Position numbers and translations under genes: made by a program. From assembly GCA_938037185.1 (NCBI GenBank), contig CALHQK010000036.1, positions 1-38,811 of the forward strand: a stretch of 38,811 nt of DNA, read 5' to 3'. Numbering within the stretch: position 1 is the stretch's first letter; each line of letters opens with the position of its first letter. The stretch is from an uncultured Riemerella sp. GTDB taxonomy: Bacteria > Bacteroidota > Bacteroidia > Flavobacteriales > Weeksellaceae. Below are positions 1 through 7,318 of the stretch, piece after piece. The notes beneath the pieces are model-generated. The model worked only from the letters and a program-made list of their open reading frames with translations, was not told the DNA's origin and made no database searches.

Positions 1-750
1 ATTCCCGATAAATTGCAGTCTTTGCTCCTGCTTTATTCTTATCTCTGGATTTTGTTTAAATTTCTCTATAAATAAATCCCTCAGGGTCATTTCCGTTAGT
101 ATAAGCTGTTCTCCTTTTAGGAAAAATTTCATATAATCTCCTCCATAGGCGAGATAGTCCGATGTCGCGATGTAGTAGTACTGACCAGCTTTTGGGCTTT
201 CACCGTTTATCAGCCCTTGTTTTAGTTTTCCGTTTTCTACCACTATCGTAAATCCAGCCACAGGATTATTTCTTTTTTGTTTTTCATAATAGTCAAACAC
301 ACCCTGTATGTCTTCGCCCTTCATTTTAACGATAACTAATTGATTTTCAAAAGGCATCACCTCAAAAATATTTCTCAGCAAAATATCTCCCTTGCTGATA
401 TCATTTCGGATTCCTCCCACATTTAAAATCGCTGCATCCACCGCAGGAATGCTGTTTTTCGCGCCCCAGTCATTCGCTCCTTCCAGCACGAAATCCGCCA
501 GAAGCTGCCCGAGTGAGCTGTTATCTCCTTTCCTATTAAGCTCCACTTCGGTATGGGAAATTTTTTGGTTCATTTTATTCTCCAGCTCCTTTTTATATGG
601 CGTGATAACGGAAACCAACTCTTTTTTCTGCGTTATTTCTCCATTTATCAACTGATTTTTTTGAGGAGAAACTTGGCTTATATTCAGCTGTGTAGTACAT
701 GACACCACAGCCATCAAAACTGCTCCTAATAGTATGCTTTTATTTTTCAT
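1..750 (-). CDS. 5'-nucleotidase C-terminal domain lipoprotein (partial, 3' end outside window)
   Basis: Read on the minus strand from an ATG at 748-750, an open frame of 250 codons runs off the left edge without a stop. The first 18 residues form a lipoprotein signal ending in a lipobox with Cys18 (MAVVSC), so the product is probably a membrane-anchored lipoprotein. The body matches the C-terminal, substrate-binding domain of 5'-nucleotidases: a G-D-N-S-S-L-G-Q-L segment, an N-V-G-G-I-R-N-D-I segment (usual family form NxGGIR), a P-F-E-N motif, and Y-Y-Y-I-A-T-S-D-Y-L-A-Y-G-G-D near the end. The N-terminal metallophosphatase domain is missing. In Flavobacteriia the two halves are often encoded by adjacent genes, so the phosphatase half may lie just left of the window (inference). 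Expected role: periplasmic nucleotide or nucleotide-sugar hydrolysis with its partner. A good promoter precedes it at 771-804. Confidence 0.85.
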   Translation of the reverse strand, partial: MKNKSILLGAVLMAVVSCTTQLNISQVSPQKNQLINGEITQKKELVSVITPYKKELENKMNQKISHTEVELNRKGDNSSLGQLLADFVLEGANDWGAKNSIPAVDAAILNVGGIRNDISKGDILLRNIFEVMPFENQLVIVKMKGEDIQGVFDYYEKQKRNNPVAGFTIVVENGKLKQGLINGESPKAGQYYYIATSDYLAYGGDYMKFFLKGEQLILTEMTLRDLFIEKFKQNPEIRIKQEQRLQFIGN

Positions 751-770
751 TTGTTCTTAAAATACAGCTA

Positions 771-804
771 CAAATATATAGATTATTTCGGGATTTTTAC
801 TCAA
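771..804 (-). promoter_or_regulatory. Bacteroidetes-type promoter for the 5'-nucleotidase gene
   Basis: On the minus strand a -7 element TATATTTG (plus 771-778) matches TAnnTTTG, and a TTG (plus 802-804) lies 23 bases upstream. The -33 part sits inside the last codons of the neighbouring TonB-domain gene. The leader to the ATG at 750 is short. Confidence 0.6.
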
Positions 805-1261
805 ATACGATCTTCAAAGGTATAGAATAAAAAGAAGAAACGGCAACTCCATTTCTTCTTTCTGCCTTCCATTTATCTTTCACTCTTTTTACAGCCTTTA
901 TCGCTTCTCTGTTAAAAGATTTATTATATCCTTTAGCCCTCACATTGGTAATTTTCCCTTTTTTATCGACTTCAAATAAAACTATCGTTCTTAAGACAAT
1001 TGGGGAAACATTTTCCTTCATTTCTTTTATTTCATCTTTGGTCATTCCTTCGTAAGGATTCACATTAGCTGTATTGAAGTTATCCACCACTTTTCTCCTA
1101 AATTCATTATAACCTCCTTTAATAAAACAAGCTTCAATCAAATATGGTTCAGGTAAATAATGATATTCAGGTAAATCCGCATTATTAACATTTCCTTTCT
1201 GCTGAGCAACAACAATGTTCACAAAAAACAACATTAGAATTTGTAATTTAAAAGTACTCAT
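797..1261 (-). CDS. Secreted protein with a TonB C-terminal-like domain
   Basis: 154 residues with an N-terminal signal peptide (about residues 1-19, ending in VVAQQ). The C-terminal 80 residues match the TonB C-terminal fold: an F-I-K-G-G-Y-N-E-F-R-R-K segment, a strand reading V-L-F-E-V-D-K-K-G-K-I-T-N-V, then the S-F-N-R-E-A-I-K-A-V helix, a K-W-K-A-E-R-R-N-G-V loop and a final strand. Unlike classical TonB it has no Pro-rich spacer and no separate long membrane anchor. Such short versions are common in Bacteroidetes and usually have no assigned function; they may bind outer-membrane receptors or act as periplasmic adaptors (inference). It has its own -7-like box and no operon partner except the downstream nucleotidase gene. 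Confidence 0.7.
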   Translation of the reverse strand: MSTFKLQILMLFFVNIVVAQQKGNVNNADLPEYHYLPEPYLIEACFIKGGYNEFRRKVVDNFNTANVNPYEGMTKDEIKEMKENVSPIVLRTIVLFEVDKKGKITNVRAKGYNKSFNREAIKAVKRVKDKWKAERRNGVAVSSFYSIPLKIVFE

Positions 1262-1282
1262 GCCAATCTCTATATTTTACTA

Positions 1283-1290
1283 CAAAAATA
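1283..1290 (-). promoter_or_regulatory. -7 promoter element upstream of the TonB-domain gene
   Basis: On the minus strand this reads TATTTTTG, a match to TAnnTTTG, 22 bases before the ATG at 1261. No clear TTG is present at the expected upstream distance, so only the -7 part is supported. Confidence 0.4.
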
Positions 1291-1441
1291 AATTATTTTT
1301 TTCCTTTTTTGCTTAATTTTTTTATGGTATTTATCTATTTGTTGCTGTATTTAACCTTTTACATAGGGATATTTAGGACATTTTAATTCAATAATCTTAT
1401 TTGGAGATTGTTCTTCCACACTAAACATTTTTGATTTTAAA

Positions 1442-1472
1442 TTGCTTTTCTAAAATCAATTTATTATCTTTA
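1442..1472 (+). promoter_or_regulatory. Promoter of the SIMPL-domain gene
   Basis: TTG at 1442-1444 and TATCTTTA at 1465-1472 are separated by 20 bases, fitting the Bacteroidetes layout TTG-N17-23-TAnnTTTG with one mismatch at the last base. The ATG follows 16 bases later. Confidence 0.5.
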
Positions 1473-1488
1473 CCTAAAAATCAACACA

Positions 1489-2223
1489 ATGAAAAATACA
1501 CCTATAATCATCACATCTATTGCTTCCTTAGGAATTGTTATTTCATCCGTAGTTTTAGGAAGCGCTTTCAAAAATAGAAACCAATCTGAAAACACTATTT
1601 CCGTAACAGGATTGGGAACGAAGCAGTTTACTTCTGACCTGATTACTTGGTCTGGGCGTTTCTCCCGAGACAGCTACGAAATAAAAGAAGCCTACAACGC
1701 TCTGGCACAAGACCGAAAAGTAATTTTTGATTATCTGCAGTCCCAAGGGATTAAATCTAATGAAGTGGTGTTTTCCGCAGTAGATATTGAGAAAAAATAC
1801 AACTATTCTACCGATAATGAGGGCAACTCCCGCAGCACATTCGCTGGATACGAACTTTCTCAGCAAATCTCTATTGAAAGTAAAGAAGTGACTAAAATAG
1901 AAAATATATCACGAAATATTACGGAAATCATCAACAAAGGAATAGAATTTACTTCCTCTTCTCCGCAATATTTTTATACAAAACTTGCCGGCTTAAAACA
2001 GGAAATGATAGCCGATGCAACCAAAGATGCAAAACAAAGAGCCGAAAAAATTGCTAAAAACTCAGGAAGCGGTCTCGGCAAACTGAAAAAAGCAACGATG
2101 GGCGTGATACAAATCACCGCTCCAAACTCTGATGAAGACTATTCATACGGAGGGACTTTCAATACTCATTCCAAAGAAAAAGAAGCCAGTATTACCATAA
2201 AATTAGAATATCAGGTTGATTAA
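1489..2223 (+). CDS. SIMPL domain-containing protein (DUF541)
   Basis: 244 residues. An N-terminal hydrophobic segment (about 5-27) serves as signal or anchor; the rest is periplasmic. The motifs I-S-V-T-G-L-G near residue 38, the D-R-K-V-I-F-D-Y-L-Q-S-Q-G-I-K segment (usual LxxxGI), the F-A-G-Y-E-L-S-Q-Q segment, and A-T-K-D-A-K-Q-R-A-E-K-I-A near 180 are characteristic of the SIMPL/DUF541 family (BP26/OMP28-like, YggE-like). Family members are periplasmic or surface proteins of poorly defined role, linked in other bacteria to oxidative stress resistance and to oligomeric channel-like assemblies. It is monocistronic, with its own promoter upstream and a separate promoter for dapA downstream. 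Confidence 0.85.
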   Translation: MKNTPIIITSIASLGIVISSVVLGSAFKNRNQSENTISVTGLGTKQFTSDLITWSGRFSRDSYEIKEAYNALAQDRKVIFDYLQSQGIKSNEVVFSAVDIEKKYNYSTDNEGNSRSTFAGYELSQQISIESKEVTKIENISRNITEIINKGIEFTSSSPQYFYTKLAGLKQEMIADATKDAKQRAEKIAKNSGSGLGKLKKATMGVIQITAPNSDEDYSYGGTFNTHSKEKEASITIKLEYQVD

Positions 2224-2239
2224 CTTTTTTATACCGTCA

Positions 2240-2274
2240 TTGTTTTTTAATTTGAGTAGAAAACCTTAAATTTG
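2240..2274 (+). promoter_or_regulatory. Probable dapA promoter
   Basis: TAAATTTG at 2267-2274 is an exact TAnnTTTG match 18 bases before the dapA ATG. A TTG at 2240-2242 lies 24 bases upstream of it, one base longer than the usual range. Confidence 0.45.
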
Positions 2275-2292
2275 GCTTCAAAATTTTAAACA

Positions 2293-3165
2293 ATGAGTAA
2301 TTTAAAAGGTCTGGGAGTAGCTTTGGTTACGCCATTTAATGAGGATTTATCCATAGATTTTGATTCTTTAACCAAATTAGTAGAATATAACATCGCCAAT
2401 GGAACGGATTTCTTAGTCGTTCTGGGAACTACGGCGGAAACTGCCACGCTCTCCAAGGCTGAACAGGCACAAGTCATAGAGCATATCGTAAAGGTTAATA
2501 ACAAAAGACTTCCATTAGTTTTAGGTATTGGAGGGAATAATACTTTGGCTGTTAAAGAACAGATAGAATCTACGGATTTAAGCGACTTTGAAGGTGTTCT
2601 TTCCGTTTCACCATATTATAACAAACCTAATCAAGAGGGAATTTATCAGCACTATAAAATGCTGGCTTCCACAGGGAAAAACATCATCATTTATAATGTT
2701 CCTGGGCGAACAGGACAAAATATAGATGCTGCAACGACACTGAGACTTGCCAAAGATTTCCCTAATCTTTTCATGATAAAAGAAGCTTCGCCGAATATCA
2801 GCCAATATTTTGATATTTTAAGAAAGAAAACGGCTAGTTTTTCACTGGTTTCGGGCGATGATGAGTTCACACTTCCTGTCACTCTGGCTGGTGGTGATGG
2901 CGTAATTTCGGTAATTGGACAGGCTTATCCTAAGCTTTTTTCAGACATGATAAAACTTGCCAAAAAAAGCAAAGTGAAAGAAGCATATACTATTCACAAT
3001 CAGCTCGTTGAACTCATAAGACTTATCTTCGCAGAAGGAAACCCTTGTGGCGTGAAAACAGTTTTAGCAGAAATGGGTATTATCAAAAACCACCTAAGAC
3101 TTCCTCTAATAAAAGCTTCTGAAAATCTGCAAGATAGAATAAAAGCTGAAATAAAAAATTTATAG
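2293..3165 (+). CDS. dapA: 4-hydroxy-tetrahydrodipicolinate synthase
   Basis: 290 residues, the normal length for DapA. It condenses pyruvate with aspartate semialdehyde in the cytoplasm, the first committed step of the lysine and meso-diaminopimelate branch and therefore needed for peptidoglycan. Visible active-site features: the G-T-T-A-E-T motif (residues 45-50) with the catalytic Thr pair, S-P-Y-Y-N (106-110), Tyr134 in Y-N-V-P-G-R-T, and Schiff-base Lys163 in M-I-K-E-A-S. The fold is a class I aldolase TIM barrel. Within the DapA/NanA superfamily, the GTTAE loop and the YNVPGRT motif with its conserved Arg point to DapA rather than to a sialate lyase. The gene appears to be transcribed alone; the next gene begins 60 bases later. 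Confidence 0.95.
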   Translation: MSNLKGLGVALVTPFNEDLSIDFDSLTKLVEYNIANGTDFLVVLGTTAETATLSKAEQAQVIEHIVKVNNKRLPLVLGIGGNNTLAVKEQIESTDLSDFEGVLSVSPYYNKPNQEGIYQHYKMLASTGKNIIIYNVPGRTGQNIDAATTLRLAKDFPNLFMIKEASPNISQYFDILRKKTASFSLVSGDDEFTLPVTLAGGDGVISVIGQAYPKLFSDMIKLAKKSKVKEAYTIHNQLVELIRLIFAEGNPCGVKTVLAEMGIIKNHLRLPLIKASENLQDRIKAEIKNL

Positions 3166-3225
3166 AATTAAATCTTTTTTTTAAAGTTAAATTTTAATTT
3201 TAAAAACTATTAATTTTAAGAATTT

Positions 3226-3984
3226 ATGTTGTTAAAGTTTTTATTTTTCTTACCCTTGTTTTTCATTGCAAATGGCAAATGCCTTGCTCAAGAACAACAA
3301 GGGCAGGAAGTGACAGAACAGGAAATACAAGAAACACAGGAAACCCTTACCATAGAACCCAAACAAGATAGTGTAAACCTCATTGAAAGACCTAAATTCA
3401 GACCCAAGGAACTCTATATTCCTGCTGGGCTGATGGCTCTTGGGCTAATTTCCGAAGGAAAAACCAAACAGGAAGTCCACCAGTGGAGAAACAAACAGAT
3501 TCCTCATTTTAGAAATAAATTTGATGATTATCTACAGTTCGCTCCTCATGTTGCTGTCTATGGCTTTGAGCTGATGGGAATGAAACCCAAAACAGACTGG
3601 AAAAATCGTATAGTCATACATGCCAAAGGACATATCATAACTTTGGGACTGGCTCACCTCATGAAACAAATCATCAACAATAAAAGACCCAACGGAGCAC
3701 AAATGTCCTTCCCTTCTGGGCATACTGCATACGCTTTTAGCGGAGCTACTATCCTTGCCATGGAATACAAGGATGAGCATCCTTGGGTGCCTTACGCAGC
3801 CTATGGTTCAGCCAGTGTAGTGGGAATCATGAGAATAGCCAACAACAGACACTATGTGAGCGATGTCCTATTCGGTGCTGGGCTGGGGATTCTCTCCATG
3901 AAACTGGCATACTGGACACATAAATACAAATGGAACAAACCTAAAAAAGAAAAAAAAGACCCTTTCTTGGGCGTAGTTTATTAA
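3226..3984 (+). CDS. PAP2 superfamily phosphatase
   Basis: 252 residues with a signal peptide (about 1-21), a Gln/Glu-rich stretch (22-50), then a membrane-associated PAP2 domain. All three PAP2 signature motifs are intact: K-x6-R-P at Lys147-Arg154-Pro155, P-S-G-H at 163-166, and R-x5-H-x3-D at Arg203, His209 and Asp213. The two His residues are the nucleophile and proton relay of the family. Substrates are typically lipid phosphates or pyrophosphates (undecaprenyl pyrophosphate, phosphatidic acid, lipid A phosphates) on the periplasmic face; the specific substrate cannot be read here. It is followed after 10 bases by a second, divergent PAP2 gene, which suggests one operon. Confidence 0.85.
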   Translation: MLLKFLFFLPLFFIANGKCLAQEQQGQEVTEQEIQETQETLTIEPKQDSVNLIERPKFRPKELYIPAGLMALGLISEGKTKQEVHQWRNKQIPHFRNKFDDYLQFAPHVAVYGFELMGMKPKTDWKNRIVIHAKGHIITLGLAHLMKQIINNKRPNGAQMSFPSGHTAYAFSGATILAMEYKDEHPWVPYAAYGSASVVGIMRIANNRHYVSDVLFGAGLGILSMKLAYWTHKYKWNKPKKEKKDPFLGVVY

Positions 3985-3994
3985 TAGTTTAATA

Positions 3995-4996
3995 ATGAAG
4001 ATTACAATTTTTGCCAGCCTATTTCTAAGTTCTTTTTTCATGGCTCAGACTAATGATAGTTTGGCTGTGGAAACACCTTTGGACAGCATACAAACTCAAA
4101 ATATAAAAATTCAGGAAGTAAAAATATCTGAAAACGAAAGTTTTATCTATCAAAAGCCAAAGTTTTGGGATATTGTCAATAAAATGCCCAAAAACATCGC
4201 AGGAACGGCCACAGATATAGTTTCAAAAAAATACTATCCATACGGACTTGCCGCCTTGGGAAGCACTGCTGCTCTCATCCCTGCCGACCCTTGGGTCATT
4301 AGAGAAAGCCGAAACCTTGGTGAAGCTCTCGGCATGAATGAAGCCCACACCTACCGCAAACTCGGATTTCTAAAAATAATCCCTGCTGATGTGAACTCTG
4401 CGCTGTATTTCATCGGTAATGGAACTACGGTGATTTTAATCAGTGGAGGACTTGCCACCTATGGTTTATTTAAAAACGATTATCGGGCAATCAGCACCTC
4501 TATGCAGCTTATAGAAAGTATTGCGCTGTCAGGAGTTTTTGCTCAATCTATTAAGCGTATCACAGGAAGAGAAAGCCCGTTCATCACTTTTGACCGAAAT
4601 GGATGGCACAGCCACTGGACTTTTGCACCGAGTTTTGCAGCATATCAGAGAGAGACTTCTAAATATGACGCCATGCCCTCTGGACATCTTACCACTGCAA
4701 TGGCTGCCCTCACAGTGCTTACGGAAAATTACCCAGACAAAAAATGGCTAAAACCTGTGGGATACACTCTTTTAGGGCTGATGTCTTTTGAAATGCTTCA
4801 GAGCAAGGTTCACTGGGTATCAGACTATCCTATCGCTATTTTCCTCGGCTACCTTATCGGAAAAAATATTGCCAAAACGAGAATCACGAAAGTGAATAAC
4901 TCTCCCTTGGCTGAAAACAAGAAAAAATACGACTTGCAACTGTCAGCTGGTTCTCTGTATGGATACCAGACCATAGGCGTGAATATCAAGTTTTAA
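3995..4996 (+). CDS. Second, divergent PAP2-like phosphatase
   Basis: 333 residues with a signal peptide (about 1-18) and several hydrophobic segments. The PAP2 core is recognisable but altered. Motif 1 reads K-R-I-T-G-R-E-S-P (Lys187 to Pro195) in place of K-x6-R-P. Motif 2, P-S-G-H, is intact at 228-231. Motif 3 keeps His273 and Asp277, but the Arg normally six residues before that His is Met267. An insertion with several Trp and His residues (W-H-S-H-W, about 204-208) lies between motifs 1 and 2. It may have a different substrate or reduced activity (inference). It lies 10 bases after the first PAP2 gene, and a strong hairpin terminator follows. Confidence 0.8.
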   Translation: MKITIFASLFLSSFFMAQTNDSLAVETPLDSIQTQNIKIQEVKISENESFIYQKPKFWDIVNKMPKNIAGTATDIVSKKYYPYGLAALGSTAALIPADPWVIRESRNLGEALGMNEAHTYRKLGFLKIIPADVNSALYFIGNGTTVILISGGLATYGLFKNDYRAISTSMQLIESIALSGVFAQSIKRITGRESPFITFDRNGWHSHWTFAPSFAAYQRETSKYDAMPSGHLTTAMAALTVLTENYPDKKWLKPVGYTLLGLMSFEMLQSKVHWVSDYPIAIFLGYLIGKNIAKTRITKVNNSPLAENKKKYDLQLSAGSLYGYQTIGVNIKF

Positions 4997-5022
4997 ATTT
5001 TAGAATTAAATTAAATATAAAA

Positions 5023-5060
5023 AAACATCTTACTTTTTTGAGTAAGATGTTTCGTTTTTT
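5023..5060. terminator. Bidirectional intrinsic terminator
   Basis: An 11-base-pair stem (5023-5033 with 5042-5052) closes an 8-base loop and is followed by a T run at 5055-5060; the complementary strand also ends in T-rich sequence. It separates the convergent PAP2 and CBS genes. Confidence 0.8.
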
Positions 5061-5075
5061 ATTGTAAAAGACTTT

Positions 5076-5492
5076 TTAGTATTGTTCTAAGAAGTATTTC
5101 AATAAATCTGTTGTAGTAATTACTCCTTTCAGTTCACCATTTTCTACTACTGGTAGAGAGTGGAAACTTTGTTTTGCCAAAATTTCGGTTACATCTCTCA
5201 CTGTTTGGTCTGGTGACACACCTACTGGATTTTTCGCCATCACCTGCTCTATAGTGTATGCGTTATACACTGTAGTGTCTACTTTTTCCTCATTATCCGA
5301 CAATTCTGAAAAACTAATTCTCAACAAATCCGAATAACTCAAAATACCTATCAGCTGGTTTCCGCTCACAACAGGTAAGTGTCTGATGTTATGCTCTTTG
5401 AAAAGTTTTTCTGCATCAAACAATGTGTTTTTTGTAGTAAGCTTAACTACATCCTTTGTCATAATCTGAGATACTGGAACTCTGTGTTTCAT
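5076..5492 (-). CDS. Two-CBS-domain protein
   Basis: 138 residues made almost wholly of a CBS pair (Bateman module). CBS1 (about 7-60) contains V-S-Q-I-M-T-K-D-V-V and H-L-P-V-V-S-G-N-Q-L-I-G-I-L-S-Y-S-D-L-L. CBS2 (about 80-135) contains V-M-A-K-N-P-V-G-V-S-P-D and S-L-P-V-V-E-N-G-E-L-K-G-V-I-T-T-T-D-L-L-K-Y. These modules bind adenine nucleotides or S-adenosylmethionine and act as energy or ligand sensors. No effector domain is fused to it, so the partner is unknown. It stands alone, divergent from the aminotransferase gene, with the terminator at 5023-5060 downstream. Confidence 0.85.
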   Translation of the reverse strand: MKHRVPVSQIMTKDVVKLTTKNTLFDAEKLFKEHNIRHLPVVSGNQLIGILSYSDLLRISFSELSDNEEKVDTTVYNAYTIEQVMAKNPVGVSPDQTVRDVTEILAKQSFHSLPVVENGELKGVITTTDLLKYFLEQY

Positions 5493-5648
5493 AATAATTT
5501 ATATTTAAGATTAAACTTCATTTTTTCTTTGATAAAGGTACGACTTTATATTTATGCCAAAGAATTTTTTTTAATGACATTTAACATCTTTTCCAAATTT
5601 CCTTCTATAAATAGTTTAGAAATTGTATTTTTACAAAAAATTTTGGTT

Positions 5649-6776
5649 ATGAGAAAAATCCAGATGGTTGATTTACAAAGTCAATATTTCAAAATAAAAA
5701 ACGAAGTAGATAACGCGGTGCTAAATGTCTTCGAGTCGGCGGCCTTTATCAATGGCCCTGAGGTTCAGTCTTTCCAAGCTGAATTAGAAGAATATTTAGG
5801 CGTGAAAAATGTGATTCCTTGTGCGAACGGCACGGACGCTCTGCAAATTGCTCTAATGGCGCTAGATTTACAGGAAGGCGATGAAGTGATTACGGCAGAT
5901 TTTACCTTTGCGGCTACAGTAGAAGTTATCCATTTATTAAAACTAAAAGCTGTTTTGGTGGATGTGGATTATGACAATTTTACTATTGATATTGAGCAGC
6001 TTAAAAAAGCCATTACACCTAAAACTAAGGCTATTATGCCAGTGCATCTTTTCGGACAGTGCGCGAATATGGAGGCTATTTTGAAAATTGCAAAAGAGCA
6101 TAATCTTTTTGTAATCGAGGATAATGCACAAGCCATCGGCGCTGATTTTATTTTCTCTGATGGAACTCAGAAAAAAGCTGGAACGATAGGAACCATAGGG
6201 ACTACATCGTTTTTCCCTTCTAAAAATTTAGGCTGTTATGGAGATGGCGGAGCTATTTTTACCAATGATGATGATTTGGCCTATAAAATGAGAGGAATCG
6301 TAAATCACGGAATGTACAAAAGATATTATCACGATGAAGTAGGCGTAAACTCTCGATTGGACAGCGTGCAGGCGGCTATTTTGAGAAGAAAACTACCTCA
6401 TTTAGAAACCTATAACGAAGCCAGAAGAAAAGCTGCAAACTTCTACGATGAAGCTTTTGATGGACATCCGCATTTACTTATCCCAAAAAGAGAAGAAAAT
6501 TCTACTCATGTTTTTCATCAATACACGCTGAGAGTTTTAAATGGAAGAAGAAATGAACTACAAGAGTTTCTTGCTTCAAAGGAAATCCCTGCGATGATTT
6601 ATTATCCTGTGGCGCTTAGAAAACAAAAAGCATACTTCCAAGCGAGTAATGATGCTGATTTTAAAAACACTGACAAGCTTCTAGACCAAGTAATTTCTTT
6701 GCCAATGCACACAGAGCTGGATGAAGAGCAGCTGAAATACATTACAGAAAGTGTTCTGGAATTTATGAATAAATAA
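5649..6776 (+). CDS. DegT/DnrJ/EryC1/StrS-family aminotransferase
   Basis: 375 residues from the ATG at 5649. The frame is open further upstream, but the extra 90 residues do not resemble the family, would overlap the divergent CBS gene, and the usual N-terminus (I-Q-M-V-D-L-Q-S-Q-Y) starts right after this ATG. Family marks: G-T-D-A-L at 61-65 (cofactor phosphate binding), E-D-N-A-Q-A-I-G-A with Asp158, and the PLP-binding Lys192 in F-F-P-S-K-N-L-G-C-Y-G-D-G-G. These enzymes transfer an amino group from Glu or Gln to a keto-sugar nucleotide, often for O-antigen, capsule or glycan synthesis. The sequence resembles WbpE-like UDP-sugar aminotransferases, but the exact sugar is not determinable. 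galE two genes downstream fits a sugar-nucleotide role. Confidence 0.88.
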   Translation: MRKIQMVDLQSQYFKIKNEVDNAVLNVFESAAFINGPEVQSFQAELEEYLGVKNVIPCANGTDALQIALMALDLQEGDEVITADFTFAATVEVIHLLKLKAVLVDVDYDNFTIDIEQLKKAITPKTKAIMPVHLFGQCANMEAILKIAKEHNLFVIEDNAQAIGADFIFSDGTQKKAGTIGTIGTTSFFPSKNLGCYGDGGAIFTNDDDLAYKMRGIVNHGMYKRYYHDEVGVNSRLDSVQAAILRRKLPHLETYNEARRKAANFYDEAFDGHPHLLIPKREENSTHVFHQYTLRVLNGRRNELQEFLASKEIPAMIYYPVALRKQKAYFQASNDADFKNTDKLLDQVISLPMHTELDEEQLKYITESVLEFMNK

Positions 6777-6795
6777 ATTTTTAAACACCTTAATT

Positions 6796-7314
6796 ATGAG
6801 AGTATTTTTGTTTTTAATGCTATTTTTCAATTCTTTTGTATGGGCGCAAGAGGAGGGTAATAAATTTTTAATCAATAATGATTATTTAGTTCAGTTTCCT
6901 GAATCCGTAAAATACATAAGAACGGACGAAAATTCAGGAGCGTTTTTATTCCATGACAAACAAAATTCAAACATACAGGTTTCTGTTCGCCCTTCTCAAA
7001 ATATGGAATTTTACAAGGAAGGACTTTCAAAAACTGAATTGTTAGAGGCTTTTTATAAATGGGATTTTGATTTTTGGAAAGGAAACACCATCAATGCTAA
7101 AGTTACTGAAATCAGTAAAAAACTATCCGAAGATTATATTCTATGGAGTATCGAACTTGATTACGAATCCCAAAAAATCAATCAAATCATACTTTCTGGC
7201 GTGAAGGAAAACAATGTGGTATTTATCTCCATTATCAATCCTAAAATGAAGATGAATGAAAAGAAAAAATTCTTGATAAACTTATACAAAAAGGGAATTT
7301 CAAAATATAATTAA
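6796..7314 (+). CDS. Secreted protein of unknown function
   Basis: 172 residues. A clear signal peptide (about 1-18, ending F-V-W-A-Q) is followed by a compact soluble domain without Cys residues or a motif I recognise. Alternating hydrophobic strands such as D-Y-L-V-Q-F-P-E-S-V and Y-I-L-W-S-I-E-L-D-Y suggest a beta-rich periplasmic protein. It sits between the aminotransferase (19 bases before) and galE (4 bases after) on the same strand, so it is probably co-transcribed. Its position may reflect envelope glycan work, but that is only context. Confidence 0.65.
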   Translation: MRVFLFLMLFFNSFVWAQEEGNKFLINNDYLVQFPESVKYIRTDENSGAFLFHDKQNSNIQVSVRPSQNMEFYKEGLSKTELLEAFYKWDFDFWKGNTINAKVTEISKKLSEDYILWSIELDYESQKINQIILSGVKENNVVFISIINPKMKMNEKKKFLINLYKKGISKYN

Positions 7315-7318
7315 GAGC

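Noticed and set aside
392..655. Plus-strand 87-codon frame at the left end
   Set aside because: It is the antisense of the 5'-nucleotidase domain, which carries several family motifs in the minus-strand frame.
5379..5648. N-terminal extension of the DegT aminotransferase
   Set aside because: The 90 extra residues overlap the divergent CBS gene and do not look like the family; the conserved N-terminus starts after the ATG at 5649.
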